A stretch of DNA of 64,000 bases from Yanshouia hominis (GTDB lineage: Bacteria > Bacillota > Clostridia > Oscillospirales > Ruminococcaceae), in contig JACRTB010000013.1 of NCBI GenBank assembly GCA_014385025.1, positions 19,432 through 83,431 of the forward strand. The letters run 5' to 3'. Positions 20,687 through 29,476 of this stretch are shown here, piece by piece (positions within the stretch are counted from its first letter, which is position 1; each line of letters begins with the position of its first letter). The position numbers were made by a program, and so were the translations under genes. Below the pieces are notes generated by a model that was not told the DNA's origin, did not search any database, and saw nothing but the letters and a program-made list of their open reading frames with translations.

Positions 20687-21229
20687 ATGAGCGCCAGTTC
20701 CGCAAAAGTCCGCACTATTACCCGTATTGCAATGTTTGCAGCCGTCCTCGCTGTCTGTTCCCAGATCGCAATCCCGCTTCCGTCCGGGGTTCCCGTCACT
20801 TTGCAGACCTTCGCCGTCGGACTGGTCGGTTACGCTCTCGGCGCAAAGCGGGGTCCGCTCGCAGTGTTGGTCTGGTGCGCCGTCGGACTGGTCGGAGCGC
20901 CCGTCTTTTCCAATTTCATGGGCGGCCCCGCTGTTCTGTTCGGAAAAACCGGCGGTTTTATCTACGGCTTTCTGCCGATGGCCCTGCTCTGCGGGCTTGC
21001 GGCCGAAAAAGAGCTCCCCGGCCGGATTTTTCTTTCGGCGGCAGGGCTGCTTCTCTGCCATCTCTGCGGGGTGCTCCAGTTTTCTCTGCTGACCGGGATG
21101 GATCTTCTGAAAAGCGCATTGCTCGTCTCCCTGCCCTATCTAGTCAAGGATCTTATCTCGATGGCGCTGGCCGAACGCTTTGCCGCCGCCCTGCGCCGGA
21201 TTCCCGCTTTTGCGCATACAAAGTGCTGA
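20687..21229 (+). CDS. bioY: BioY biotin transporter (ECF S component)
   Basis: BioY is the membrane substrate-binding unit for biotin uptake; it works alone or with the EcfAAT energising module, which is not in this window. The 180-residue protein has about six membrane segments and family blocks QIAIPLPSGVPVTLQTFAVGLVGYALG (key part PLPSGVPVTLQ), GAPVFSNFMGGPAVLFGKTGGFIYGF and the C-terminal YLVKDLISMALA. The BirA-type operator directly before it supports the call. Biotin uptake fits the biotin-dependent decarboxylase encoded 4 kb downstream. Confidence 0.95.
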   Translation: MSASSAKVRTITRIAMFAAVLAVCSQIAIPLPSGVPVTLQTFAVGLVGYALGAKRGPLAVLVWCAVGLVGAPVFSNFMGGPAVLFGKTGGFIYGFLPMALLCGLAAEKELPGRIFLSAAGLLLCHLCGVLQFSLLTGMDLLKSALLVSLPYLVKDLISMALAERFAAALRRIPAFAHTKC

Positions 21230-21245
21230 CCACATGATGAAAATT

Positions 21246-21277
21246 CGCCGGAAGCGCTGCTTCCGGCGGATTTTTTA
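21246..21277 (+). terminator. Terminator of bioY
   Basis: CGCCGGAAGC and GCTTCCGGCG pair, followed by six T. It overlaps the last codons of the convergent vWA gene. Confidence 0.88.
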
Positions 21278-22456
21278 TCGGTTGACCATCAGGTGCTTGA
21301 AGGCCCTCTCAAGATCGGAGATGGTCATGACATACATCGGGACCTCTTCGGAAATCATGTCGTAGGAGGCTCGGTACCACGAGCCCTTGCGGTAGGTCAT
21401 CTCGGTGGGGGTAATCCAAACGAGGTGAGAGAAATGATTTTTGAAAAGCCGCAGCCGCTCCAGCCCGCTCATGCCATAGTAATGGTCGGTCAGCTCATAG
21501 GGGGACATTTCTCCGTCTCCAAAGATGATGGTTTTGTAGCGCTGATCCAGCTCGGCCAGAACCTTATCTGATTCCACCCGGTCGTAGTAGCGGAGCTCCG
21601 GCGTGGTATAGAGGTAGCGGCCGATATAATTATGAAAATAGTAGATTCGAAGATCCTTGAAATGGTTGGACTGGCGCACCGCCGTAAAAAGCTGAGCGCA
21701 AAGCTCGCGGTGTTCATCCATCGAACCGCCGGAATCCATCAGCAGGAGCAGCCGCACCGTATTCTTGCGCGGGCGGCGGTAGACAATTTTGAGGTGGCCG
21801 GCGTTGTCACAGGTCTCATCGATTGTTGCGTCGAGATCAAGCTCATCCTTCGGAGCGTCATCCTTGGCGGAAAACTGCCGCAGCTTGCGCAGTGCGAGCT
21901 GGAGCTGCCGCGGCGTGATGACGGTATCCTGGCGGAAATCTTCGAACTGCCGCTCCCCCGCCACTTCAAAGGCGCGCCGGTGCACCGAGCGTCCCCCGAC
22001 GCGGATGCCGGTCGGACTGTTGCCCGCGTTGCCGAAGCCGGACATCCCGCCCGTACCGATCCAATAGTTTCCGCCGTTATGCTCCTCATGCTGCTCGCGC
22101 AGCCGCTCCTCAAACATCCGGCGAATCTCGTCGAGCTCGGTGCGCAGCAGCTTTTTGGCCGCCTCAGGATCGAAGTTGTCGAGATTGACCGAGGGCCGGT
22201 CGAGCCAGCGCAGAAGGTTGTCGGGCAGCGGCTGCTCCGACGCCTCGATCACTTCCCAGAAGTACTCCAGGAAGGCGCGGTGATAGGCCGAGTAATCAGT
22301 CTCGCTTTTAATGAGCACCGACCGGCAGAGAAAGTAAAAATCAGAAAGACCCGCGCAGCCCAGCCCCCGGTCCAGCGCTTCGTTGAGCGTAAACCACTCG
22401 TTGAGCGAAACGGAAAGTCCGCGGGCGCGCAGCAGGGTGAAAAATGGCGTAAACAT
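21275..22456 (-). CDS. vWA-domain protein (CoxE-like) paired with a MoxR ATPase
   Basis: This 393-residue protein ends with a von Willebrand A domain whose metal-binding MIDAS begins LLLLMDSGGSMDEH and continues with the expected Thr/Asp region (TIIFGDGEMSPYEL). The N-terminal half (residues 1-220) is the alpha-helical part typical of CoxE/YehP-like proteins, with a Gly-rich stretch NYWIGTGGMSGFGNAGNSPTG shortened here to its key pattern. MoxR-vWA pairs are thought to act as chaperone-like systems for metal-cofactor or envelope proteins; no client is visible nearby. The gene starts 11 bases after the ATPase gene on the same strand. Confidence 0.85.
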   Translation of the reverse strand: MFTPFFTLLRARGLSVSLNEWFTLNEALDRGLGCAGLSDFYFLCRSVLIKSETDYSAYHRAFLEYFWEVIEASEQPLPDNLLRWLDRPSVNLDNFDPEAAKKLLRTELDEIRRMFEERLREQHEEHNGGNYWIGTGGMSGFGNAGNSPTGIRVGGRSVHRRAFEVAGERQFEDFRQDTVITPRQLQLALRKLRQFSAKDDAPKDELDLDATIDETCDNAGHLKIVYRRPRKNTVRLLLLMDSGGSMDEHRELCAQLFTAVRQSNHFKDLRIYYFHNYIGRYLYTTPELRYYDRVESDKVLAELDQRYKTIIFGDGEMSPYELTDHYYGMSGLERLRLFKNHFSHLVWITPTEMTYRKGSWYRASYDMISEEVPMYVMTISDLERAFKHLMVNR

Positions 22457-22467
22457 GACGGCGCCCC

Positions 22468-23301
22468 TTATCTGCGGTTTCTCTTCGACCGCTCAAGCGT
22501 GTCGAGATCCTCATTCTTTTTCAGCAGAACCCCCGCAAAGGGAATTTCCCGCTCGATCCGCTCGGGCGAGATCCCGCCGATGGTCAGCGCGCGGATCCAG
22601 TCAACCAGCTCGGAGGTCGCCGGCTTCTTTTGGATGGTGGGAAGGTTCCGGATGGCGTAAAACGCCTTGATCGAAGCATTGAGAACATTCTGTTCAAGAT
22701 CTGGGAAATGGACCCGCACAATCTCCTCCATCAGCTCGGGGGTCGGGAATTCGATATAGTGAAAGACACAGCGCCGCAGGAACGCATCGGGAAGCTCCTT
22801 CTCGGCGTTGGAGGTAATGATGACAACCGGACGGCGGGCGGCCTTGACCGTCTCGCCTGTTTCCGGGATGTAAAACTCCATCCGGTCAAGCTCCCAGAGC
22901 AGGTCGTTTGGAAATTCGATATCCGCTTTATCGATCTCATCGATCAGCAAAATTACATCCTGCCCGGCGGAAAAGGCCTCGCCAAGCTTGCCGAGCTTAA
23001 CATACTTCTTGATATCCGAGACGTCCGCCCCGCCGAACTGGCTGTCGTAAAGCCGCTGGACGACATCGTAAACATAGAGTCCGTCCTGCGCCTTGGTGGT
23101 GGATTTGATGTTCCAAATAATCAGCGGACGGTTCAGCGCGCGTGACACCGCTTGCGCCAGCATCGTTTTTCCGGTTCCCGGCTCCCCTTTAATCAGCAGA
23201 GGCTTCTGCAGGGCGACCGCAATATTGACGGCACTCATCAGCTGTTCCGAGGCGACGTATTCCTCGCTGGAACGGAAACGAGTCTTTTCCATTTCGGACA
23301 T
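22468..23301 (-). CDS. MoxR-family AAA+ ATPase
   Basis: This 277-residue AAA+ protein has Walker A GEPGTGKT, Walker B VILLIDEIDKAD and sensor ITSNAEKELPDAFLRRCVFHY. This places it in the MoxR group, which normally remodels or activates a partner protein together with a vWA protein; that partner follows directly at 22456. I start at 23301 (MSEMEK), where GAAAGGAAG is well placed; a longer start would add 24 residues with no ribosome site. Confidence 0.92.
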   Translation of the reverse strand: MSEMEKTRFRSSEEYVASEQLMSAVNIAVALQKPLLIKGEPGTGKTMLAQAVSRALNRPLIIWNIKSTTKAQDGLYVYDVVQRLYDSQFGGADVSDIKKYVKLGKLGEAFSAGQDVILLIDEIDKADIEFPNDLLWELDRMEFYIPETGETVKAARRPVVIITSNAEKELPDAFLRRCVFHYIEFPTPELMEEIVRVHFPDLEQNVLNASIKAFYAIRNLPTIQKKPATSELVDWIRALTIGGISPERIEREIPFAGVLLKKNEDLDTLERSKRNRR

Positions 23302-23582
23302 GTAGATTCTTCCTTTCGGTGTAAGAAATTGCCTTGGGCACAACGGTAGCATAGCATATCTGCGCCTTTTCATGCAATAAGGCGCAAATTTTTTCTCAAA
23401 TTCTGTAAAAAAGGGGCGCGGATGCGTGAAAAAAACGCGGCGCTATGGTATACTGTTTTTGTTGCGCTCTTTGCGGTTTCTTGACATTTTGTTTCATTTC
23501 TTTTCGTTTTCTTTATAATTCAGGAATGCTCTTTGGCGCTATTTTCACTATTTTTCCCTTATGATAGAGGAGGTCCCCTTTT

Positions 23583-24239
23583 ATGGACATCAAAGGAAGC
23601 GTCACCTTCCCTAAAATCGGCATGCGGAATCTGAAAACAGCCGTTGCGGCCACCCTCTGCGCCCTGATCTACGCACCGTTCGACCGCAATCCCACCTTTG
23701 CCTGCATCGGCGCAGTTTTTGCCATGAACAACAGCCTGCAGAACTCCTGGGTTTCGGGAGGCAACCGGTTGATCGGCACGATCATCGGCGGTTTTGTGGG
23801 AATGGTCTTTTTTTACCTCTACCAGCTCTTTCCGCCGTTCTTTCCCGGTTCGGAGCTCTGGTCCGAGTCCCTCTTTCTTTTTATCGGGATCATCGTCATG
23901 AATCTGGCCAGCCAGTTTTTCCATGCGAACGATGCAATTCCGCCCGCGTCGGTGGTTTTTTACATCGTGATGCTCAACACACCGGAAAACGAGTATATCA
24001 GCTATGCCCTGAACCGAATGTTTGATACCGGTTTCGGCGTGGTTCTCTCCATTCTGGTCAACGTGGCCCTTCCCCGTGAATTCTTTGAGCGGCATATGTC
24101 CCGCCGCCGCCTCAAAGAAGAAATCAGCGCCCTCGAACTGGAGCGCTCGGAATATGACCTTTCAGTGGAGAAAAAACTCACCGTCCTTGAGGAGCTTGAG
24201 TCCCAAAAGAGCAATTCTTCCAAGAAGACCTTTTCGTGA
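23583..24239 (+). CDS. Aromatic acid exporter (ArAE_1 / FUSC-like) membrane protein
   Basis: This 218-residue protein has four to five hydrophobic segments in its first 150 residues, with the family patterns GMRNLKTAVAATLCALIY and IGTIIGGFVGMVFFYLY. The last 60 residues are a charged cytoplasmic helix (ELERSEYDLSVEKKLTVLEELE). ArAE_1 proteins are assumed to move aromatic acids or related compounds, but few are proven. AGAGGAGGTC precedes the start. The 281-base leader region contains TTGACA at 23481 and TATAAT at 23514, whose spacing (27) is too long for one promoter. Confidence 0.8.
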   Translation: MDIKGSVTFPKIGMRNLKTAVAATLCALIYAPFDRNPTFACIGAVFAMNNSLQNSWVSGGNRLIGTIIGGFVGMVFFYLYQLFPPFFPGSELWSESLFLFIGIIVMNLASQFFHANDAIPPASVVFYIVMLNTPENEYISYALNRMFDTGFGVVLSILVNVALPREFFERHMSRRRLKEEISALELERSEYDLSVEKKLTVLEELESQKSNSSKKTFS

Positions 24240-24651
24240 AAACGGAATTTCACATTTTTACGAAACCTCCGTATTTATTTCGGATGCCGCCTGTTGATTT
24301 TAATTATTGAAATAAAATTTAAATTTTGCCTATTTTTCCTGCCCAGGCAGAGCTGCTATGCAGGATTTGAACAAAATATTCACTAAAACAATCTCCTTTT
24401 TTTCAGGCTTTTATGGCACTCTATCCCAAATGTTTCTGGCATATTGAAAAGTGCTGGACATCGATTCGATTTCTCGTTAAAATTATATGGAACGCATCCA
24501 TGGACTGACCAATCCGGCAATGTTTCGGCGCCCGGCAGTCCGGCGAAAAGCGTACCCTTCCAACCGTCCCGGACGCTCCGGTCCGGTGTGCCGGCAAGCA
24601 TTCAGCGGCGCATCCTTTGCGGGATGCGCAGAAATAAAGGAGCCAAATCGA
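24240..24651. other. Leader region of the decarboxylase operon
   Basis: No gene is supported. A stable hairpin (GCGCATCC / GGATGCGC, about 24608-24629) lies just before the AAGGAG ribosome site and could tune expression of the operon. I recognise no riboswitch. Confidence 0.4.
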
Positions 24652-26235
24652 TTGAGCATTTATATGAATCCCTTTCCCCATGGAAAACCCGTGTCCGCCA
24701 AAACCGAGGATCTGCGTACAAGAATAGAAAAAATTACCGCGGGCGGCGGTGAAAAGCGGATCGCCAAGCAGCACGCCAGCGGAAAGATGACCGCCCGTGA
24801 GCGGATCGCCGCTCTTCTCGACGCCAACAGCTTTGTGGAACTCGACGCTTTCGTTGAGCACCGCTGCACTGCCTTTGGAATGGATAAGGTGGAAGCCCCC
24901 GCCGAAGGGGTTGTCACCGGCTACGGCCGGATCGACGGCCGTCTCGTCTATGTCTATGCGCAGGATTTCACTGTTATCGGCGGCTCGCTCGGTGAGATGC
25001 ACGCCAAAAAAATCTGCAAGGTCCTTGATCTCGCGATTAAGATGGGAGCCCCTGTCATCGGCATGAACGATTCGGGCGGCGCGCGAATCCACGAAGGGGT
25101 TGATGGGCTCGCCGGTTTCGGCGATATCTTCTTCCGCAACACGATGGCTTCGGGCTTTGTTCCACAGATTTCGGCCATCATGGGGCCCTGTGCGGGCGGT
25201 GCGGTCTATTCCCCGGCCCTGACCGATTTTATTTTTATGGTCAACAAGACTTCCAATATGTTCATCACCGGGCCGGAGGTCATCAAGACCGTCACCGGCG
25301 AGGAGGTTTCCGCCGACGCGCTCGGCGGCGCAGTCACACACAACACCACTTCGGGCGTCGCCCACTTTGTTTACCAGAGCGACGCCGATACCCTCGCGGC
25401 AATCCGCGAGCTGATCGGGTACCTGCCCTCGAACAACAGGGAAAAGCCTCCCGTCGCTTCCACCAAGGACGATCCCGCGCGGCTCTGCCCCCGTCTGGAA
25501 GCCATTGTTCCCGAGACCTCCAGCAAAGCCTACGATATCAAGGAGGTTATCCGCGACATTGCCGACGACGGCAGATTCTTTGAGGTGCAGTCCTGCTATG
25601 CCGCCAACATCGTCGTGGGCTTCGTGCGGATCGGCGGTTCCACGGTCGGCATCGTCGCCAACCAGCCCCGCGTGATGGCGGGCTGTCTCGACATCAACGC
25701 CTCGGACAAGGCGGGGCGCTTTGTCTCGATCTGCGACAGCTTCAATATCCCGCTGGTCACCCTCGTCGATGTTCCCGGCTTTCTGCCCGGACTCAGCCAG
25801 GAATACGGCGGCATCATCCGCCACGGCGCGAAGCTGCTGCATGCCTACTGCGAGGCCACCGTTCCGAAAGTTACCGTCGTGCTGCGCAAGGCGTACGGCG
25901 GAGCTTATATCGCAATGTGCTCCAAGCATCTCGGCGCCGACGCTGTGCTGGCGTGGCCGGGGGCTGAAATTGCCGTCATGGGTCCCGACGGCGCGGCCAA
26001 TATCATCTTCAGAGACGCCATCAAAAAGGCGCCCGATCCGGCGGCTATGCGCCGCGAGAAGCTTGAGGAGTACAAGGCGGAATTTTCCAATCCCTATCAG
26101 GCGGCGAAGCGTGGCTTTGTTGACGATGTCATCGAGCCCGCGCTGACCCGTTCCCGCGTGGCGAGCGCCCTTGCAATGCTCGCTGCCAAGCAGGAAGCCC
26201 GCCCGCAGAAAAAGCACGGGAATTTCCCGGTTTAA
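24652..26235 (+). CDS. mmdA: Na+-translocating acyl-CoA decarboxylase, carboxyltransferase (alpha) subunit, methylmalonyl-CoA type
   Basis: This subunit moves the carboxyl group from an acyl-CoA, probably (S)-methylmalonyl-CoA, to the biotin on the carrier protein. It has the two crotonase-like domains of the PccB/MmdA family, seen in MTARERI, GGSLGEMHAKKI, GMNDSGGARI, PCAGGAVYSP, FITGPEVIK and, in the C-terminal domain, VGIVANQPRVMAG, PGFLPG and RKAYGGAYIAM. The length of about 527 residues fits MmdA rather than the longer glutaconyl-CoA decarboxylase alpha chain. I favour a TTG start at 24652 because AAGGAG lies nine bases before it; ATG 24664 is the alternative. It is the first of four cotranscribed genes. 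Confidence 0.9.
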   Translation: MSIYMNPFPHGKPVSAKTEDLRTRIEKITAGGGEKRIAKQHASGKMTARERIAALLDANSFVELDAFVEHRCTAFGMDKVEAPAEGVVTGYGRIDGRLVYVYAQDFTVIGGSLGEMHAKKICKVLDLAIKMGAPVIGMNDSGGARIHEGVDGLAGFGDIFFRNTMASGFVPQISAIMGPCAGGAVYSPALTDFIFMVNKTSNMFITGPEVIKTVTGEEVSADALGGAVTHNTTSGVAHFVYQSDADTLAAIRELIGYLPSNNREKPPVASTKDDPARLCPRLEAIVPETSSKAYDIKEVIRDIADDGRFFEVQSCYAANIVVGFVRIGGSTVGIVANQPRVMAGCLDINASDKAGRFVSICDSFNIPLVTLVDVPGFLPGLSQEYGGIIRHGAKLLHAYCEATVPKVTVVLRKAYGGAYIAMCSKHLGADAVLAWPGAEIAVMGPDGAANIIFRDAIKKAPDPAAMRREKLEEYKAEFSNPYQAAKRGFVDDVIEPALTRSRVASALAMLAAKQEARPQKKHGNFPV

Positions 26236-26250
26236 GGAGGTGTAGAATCC

Positions 26251-26505
26251 ATGGCGCCAGATTCCCCGATCGTACTGACCATTCTCGGAATGGGGACCGT
26301 ATTTGTCGTGCTCGCCATGATCATGTTCATGATCATGATTATGGGCAAGATTCTCGGCAGCAAGCCCGTTCCCGCAGTGCCCGCCGCTCCCGCCGCCCCG
26401 ACCTTTAACCAGGAGGAAGAGGAGACCGTAGCGGTCATCATGGCGGCTGTCACCGATTTTGTCGGCAAGGACAAGATCGCCAGCATCAACATCCGGCCCC
26501 GATAA
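26251..26505 (+). CDS. OadG-like small membrane subunit (gamma/delta) of the Na+ pump
   Basis: This 84-residue protein has one N-terminal membrane helix (IVLTILGMGTVFVVLAMIMFM), an Ala/Pro linker and a short soluble tail. That is the layout of OadG/MmdD subunits, which hold the carboxyltransferase and carrier to the membrane part. AAGGAGGTG lies before the ATG, 15 bases after mmdA. Confidence 0.88.
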   Translation: MAPDSPIVLTILGMGTVFVVLAMIMFMIMIMGKILGSKPVPAVPAAPAAPTFNQEEEETVAVIMAAVTDFVGKDKIASINIRPR

Positions 26506-26560
26506 AGGCGCAATCTGTTCCTTTGAGTAATTGATGAATGAATGTGGAGTGAAGAACAAC

Positions 26561-26968
26561 ATGAAAAAATTCAATGTTACCGTTAACGGCAAGTCCTATG
26601 AAGTAGAAGTCGAAGAGGTCGGCGGGTCCGCCGCCGCTGTTGCCGCTCCCGCTCCTGTAGCGGCCGCCCCCGCTCCTGTTGCGGCGCCCGCTCCCAAGGC
26701 GGCCCCTGTTGCCGCTCCCGCTCCCGCTCCTGCCGCTGCCCCCGCCCCCGCCGGCGCCGGCACCATCACCGCCCCGATGAGCGGCACGATTCTCAAGTCT
26801 CTTGTCAAGCCCGGCGACGCCGTCAAGAACGGCCAGGTTGTTCTGATTCTTGAAGCGATGAAGATGGAAAATGAAATCTTCTCCCCCTGCGACGGCACCG
26901 TCAAGGAGGTTCGCATCAATGAGGGCGCTGCTGTCCAGCCCGGCGAAGTCCTCGTTGTGATCGGCTAA
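26561..26968 (+). CDS. mmdC: Biotin carboxyl carrier subunit of the decarboxylase
   Basis: This 135-residue carrier holds biotin on Lys101 in the EAMKMEN motif and shuttles carboxyl groups from the alpha to the beta subunit. The N-terminal 20 residues (MKKFNVTVNGKSYEVEVEE) form a short strand-rich segment. A flexible linker of alternating Ala and Pro covers residues about 26-65, and the biotinyl domain runs from about residue 70 (ITAPMSGTILK). The start at 26561 follows GGAGTGAAG. The Ala/Pro linker DNA is highly repetitive and may vary in length between strains. Confidence 0.95.
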   Translation: MKKFNVTVNGKSYEVEVEEVGGSAAAVAAPAPVAAAPAPVAAPAPKAAPVAAPAPAPAAAPAPAGAGTITAPMSGTILKSLVKPGDAVKNGQVVLILEAMKMENEIFSPCDGTVKEVRINEGAAVQPGEVLVVIG

Positions 26969-27013
26969 GGGAGTCCACACCACTTAAGATTGAGAAAGAT
27001 TTGAGGGAATAAC

Positions 27014-28303
27014 GTGACTGAAGCATTAATAAACTTCTTCCTGGATACTGGCTTTGCCAATATCTCTTGGCAGCAAGCGGTTATGATTCTGGTCTCGTTC
27101 GTTTTGATGTACCTCGCGATCGTCAAAAAGTTCGAGCCCCTGCTGTTGCTGCCCATCGCGTTCGGCATGTTCCTGGCGAACTTCCCGCTCGGCGGCGTCA
27201 ACGATCTGCCCAATGAGACGATGCGCTTCCTCGGCACCCTGCCGGAGGCTTCTAAAAACATCGGCTCCGACCCGACCTTTGCCGCCATGCTGCAGTCGGG
27301 CGAGCATCTGGTTCAGCACATCAACGAAAGCGGCATCGCCGAAATTTTCGCTGAGAAATCCAACTACGGCGGCCTGCTTTACTACCTCGGCCGCGGCGTC
27401 AAGCTCGGCATCTACCCGCCGCTGATCTTCATGGGAATCGGCGCGATGACCGACTTTGCCCCCCTGATCTCCAATCCGAAGAGCATCCTGCTCGGCGGCG
27501 CCGCTCAGCTCGGCATCTTCTGCGCGTACATCGGTGCCTGTATGCTCGGCTTCACTCCTCAGGAAGCCGGTTCGATCGGCATCATCGGCGGTGCGGACGG
27601 CCCGACCGCCCTTTACCTCACCGCTAAGCTGGCTGATCACCTCCTCGGACCGATCGCCGTTGCCGCTTACTCCTATATGGCTCTCGTGCCGGTCATCCAG
27701 CCTCCGATCATGAAGGCTCTGACCTCCAAGAAGGAGCGTCAGATTGTCATGAGCATGGGAGATATGCGCCCGGTTTCCAAAACCGAGAAAATTATCTTCC
27801 CGATCGCCGTCACCACTCTGGTCGGCTTGATTCTGCCCTCCACCGTGCCGCTGCTCGGCATGCTGATGCTCGGCAATCTGATGAAGGAATCCGGCGTTGT
27901 CGAACGCATCAACAAGACCGCTCAGAATGAGCTGATGAACATCGTCACCATTTTCCTGGGCGTTTCGGTCGGCTCGACCGCGACCGCTGAAGCTTTCCTC
28001 AATGCCAAAACCCTTGGCATTCTGGTCATGGGTGTTACCGCCTTTGCGTTCGGTACCGCCGGCGGCGTTCTTCTTGGCAAGCTGATGAACGTCATCAGCG
28101 TCTCGATGGGCGGCAAGCCGATCAATCCGCTGATCGGTTCGGCCGGTGTTTCCGCCGTTCCGATGGCGGCCCGTGTTTCTCAGGTTGTCGGCCAGAAGGA
28201 GAATCCCTCCAACTTCCTGCTCATGCACGCCATGGGCCCGAACGTTGCGGGCGTTATCGGTTCGGCCATTGCCGCCGGTATTCTTCTCTCGGTTCTCGGC
28301 TGA
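27014..28303 (+). CDS. mmdB: Na+-translocating decarboxylase beta subunit
   Basis: This is the membrane subunit (429 residues, about ten hydrophobic segments) that decarboxylates carboxybiotin and exports Na+. Key family patterns are GIGAMTDFAPLISNP, the GGADGPTALY loop with the essential Asp, the re-entrant GLILPSTVPLLGML region and GVSVGSTATAEAFL. The start codon is GTG with GAGGGAAT before it. It closes the four-gene operon and is followed by a strong terminator. With mmdA and the carrier it forms a primary Na+ pump that couples succinate/propionate-type fermentation to energy conservation. Confidence 0.93.
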   Translation: MTEALINFFLDTGFANISWQQAVMILVSFVLMYLAIVKKFEPLLLLPIAFGMFLANFPLGGVNDLPNETMRFLGTLPEASKNIGSDPTFAAMLQSGEHLVQHINESGIAEIFAEKSNYGGLLYYLGRGVKLGIYPPLIFMGIGAMTDFAPLISNPKSILLGGAAQLGIFCAYIGACMLGFTPQEAGSIGIIGGADGPTALYLTAKLADHLLGPIAVAAYSYMALVPVIQPPIMKALTSKKERQIVMSMGDMRPVSKTEKIIFPIAVTTLVGLILPSTVPLLGMLMLGNLMKESGVVERINKTAQNELMNIVTIFLGVSVGSTATAEAFLNAKTLGILVMGVTAFAFGTAGGVLLGKLMNVISVSMGGKPINPLIGSAGVSAVPMAARVSQVVGQKENPSNFLLMHAMGPNVAGVIGSAIAAGILLSVLG

Positions 28304-28318
28304 TTTCAGCTGTTTCTG

Positions 28319-28354
28319 AAAACAGGCAGGTGCATCATGCACCTGCCTGTTTTT
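28319..28354 (+). terminator. Terminator of the decarboxylase operon
   Basis: A 16-bp perfect stem (AAAACAGGCAGGTGCA) with a three-base loop ends in TTTTT. Confidence 0.93.
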
Positions 28355-28457
28355 CGTCGGAAGAGAATCCGCCAACGGCTTCAAACGGAGAAACCATGCC
28401 TTCTTTCGGGGAGTGCCGTCCGCGGCTCCGCTGTTTTACTTTCGTACAGAGAAGAAG

Positions 28458-29462
28458 TCAGTCACCCGCTTCGCTTCCGCTCACCGTTTCATAAGGCCAG
28501 TCATTGATTCCGCCAAAGTCATAGACGTGGTTGTACCCCATCTCGACGAGCATTCTTGCCGCCTGCTCGCTCCGGCGTCCGCTGCGGCAGTAAACAAGAA
28601 TCAATGACCTTTGATCAGGAAATTCCCTCTCCGCGCGTTCAGACAGCTCATCGACCGGGATCAGCACCGCACCGGGGATATGCTTTTCCTGATACTCTGC
28701 CTCGGTGCGGACATCGAGCAGAAAAAAGCTCTCGCTTTCCACCGCTTCATCGATCAGGTTTTTAGCATTTTCCGGGTCAATTTTTGTGTAGACCGGCTTC
28801 ATGGTACACCAGCTTGGGTTTACAACCTCCTGAGACGCGGAAGCTCCGTCCGCCGTTTTCGGTTCCGCAGCGGGCAGAATCATCCCGATGCCGGTACGCA
28901 GCCGCTCCGCGGTTGTCATCCCCGGTTCATAGGCGGCCAGATAGCCCTCACTGTCAATAAAGAAGGTCATCGGCAGCCCGGAAGCTCCAAACGCACGCGC
29001 CATCTGAAGATTCAGGTCATCATAATAGACCGGAAGATCCTCCCATCCATTCTTTGCAAGAAAGTCAGAAGCCGCCTCCCTTGTCTCGCCCACATTGAGC
29101 ATAACAAACTGCACGCTCTCCCGGTACTCCTGATAAACCTCTAAAAAGTCCGGCATCTCTTTGCGGCAGTAGCCGCACCATGTCGCCCAGAAATTGAGCA
29201 CCAACGGCTTTCCGCGCAGCTCATCCAACGTTATGGTGCTGCCATCCGGGTCAGTGAAGGAAAGGGTTCCCGGCAGCGGGGTCCGAACCTCTTCGGTTTC
29301 GGAGCTTTCGCCGTCCTGTCCTTCCGCCGGGGCGGACGATGCAGGGATGACGGAGGGTCCTTCTCCCCGGATTCCCGCGCCAAGCCTTTGATAGAGAAAT
29401 GCCGCACCGGAAATCACCAGAATCAGCAGGGCGATCAGAGCAATCGTTTTTTTACTTTTCAT
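28458..29462 (-). CDS. Membrane-anchored TlpA-like thioredoxin fused to a rhodanese domain
   Basis: This 334-residue protein begins with a signal anchor (TIALIALLILVISGAAFLY) and a low-complexity linker. It then has a TlpA/ResA-type thioredoxin domain (residues about 70-205, active site WATWCGYC) and a C-terminal rhodanese domain (residues about 235-330, catalytic loop YCRSGRRSEQA). It should act outside the membrane as a thiol-disulfide reductase that also handles sulfane sulfur. The upstream CcdA protein would supply electrons to its CGYC pair. The start is ATG 29462, after AAAGGAAAA. It is the last gene of the Rrf2-ccdA unit. Confidence 0.9.
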   Translation of the reverse strand: MKSKKTIALIALLILVISGAAFLYQRLGAGIRGEGPSVIPASSAPAEGQDGESSETEEVRTPLPGTLSFTDPDGSTITLDELRGKPLVLNFWATWCGYCRKEMPDFLEVYQEYRESVQFVMLNVGETREAASDFLAKNGWEDLPVYYDDLNLQMARAFGASGLPMTFFIDSEGYLAAYEPGMTTAERLRTGIGMILPAAEPKTADGASASQEVVNPSWCTMKPVYTKIDPENAKNLIDEAVESESFFLLDVRTEAEYQEKHIPGAVLIPVDELSERAEREFPDQRSLILVYCRSGRRSEQAARMLVEMGYNHVYDFGGINDWPYETVSGSEAGD

Positions 29463-29476
29463 CAAAATTTTCCTTT

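Noticed and set aside
23481..23519. TTGACA and TATAAT before the aromatic acid exporter gene as one promoter
   Set aside because: Both boxes are perfect, but the 27-base spacing is too long for a sigma-A promoter.
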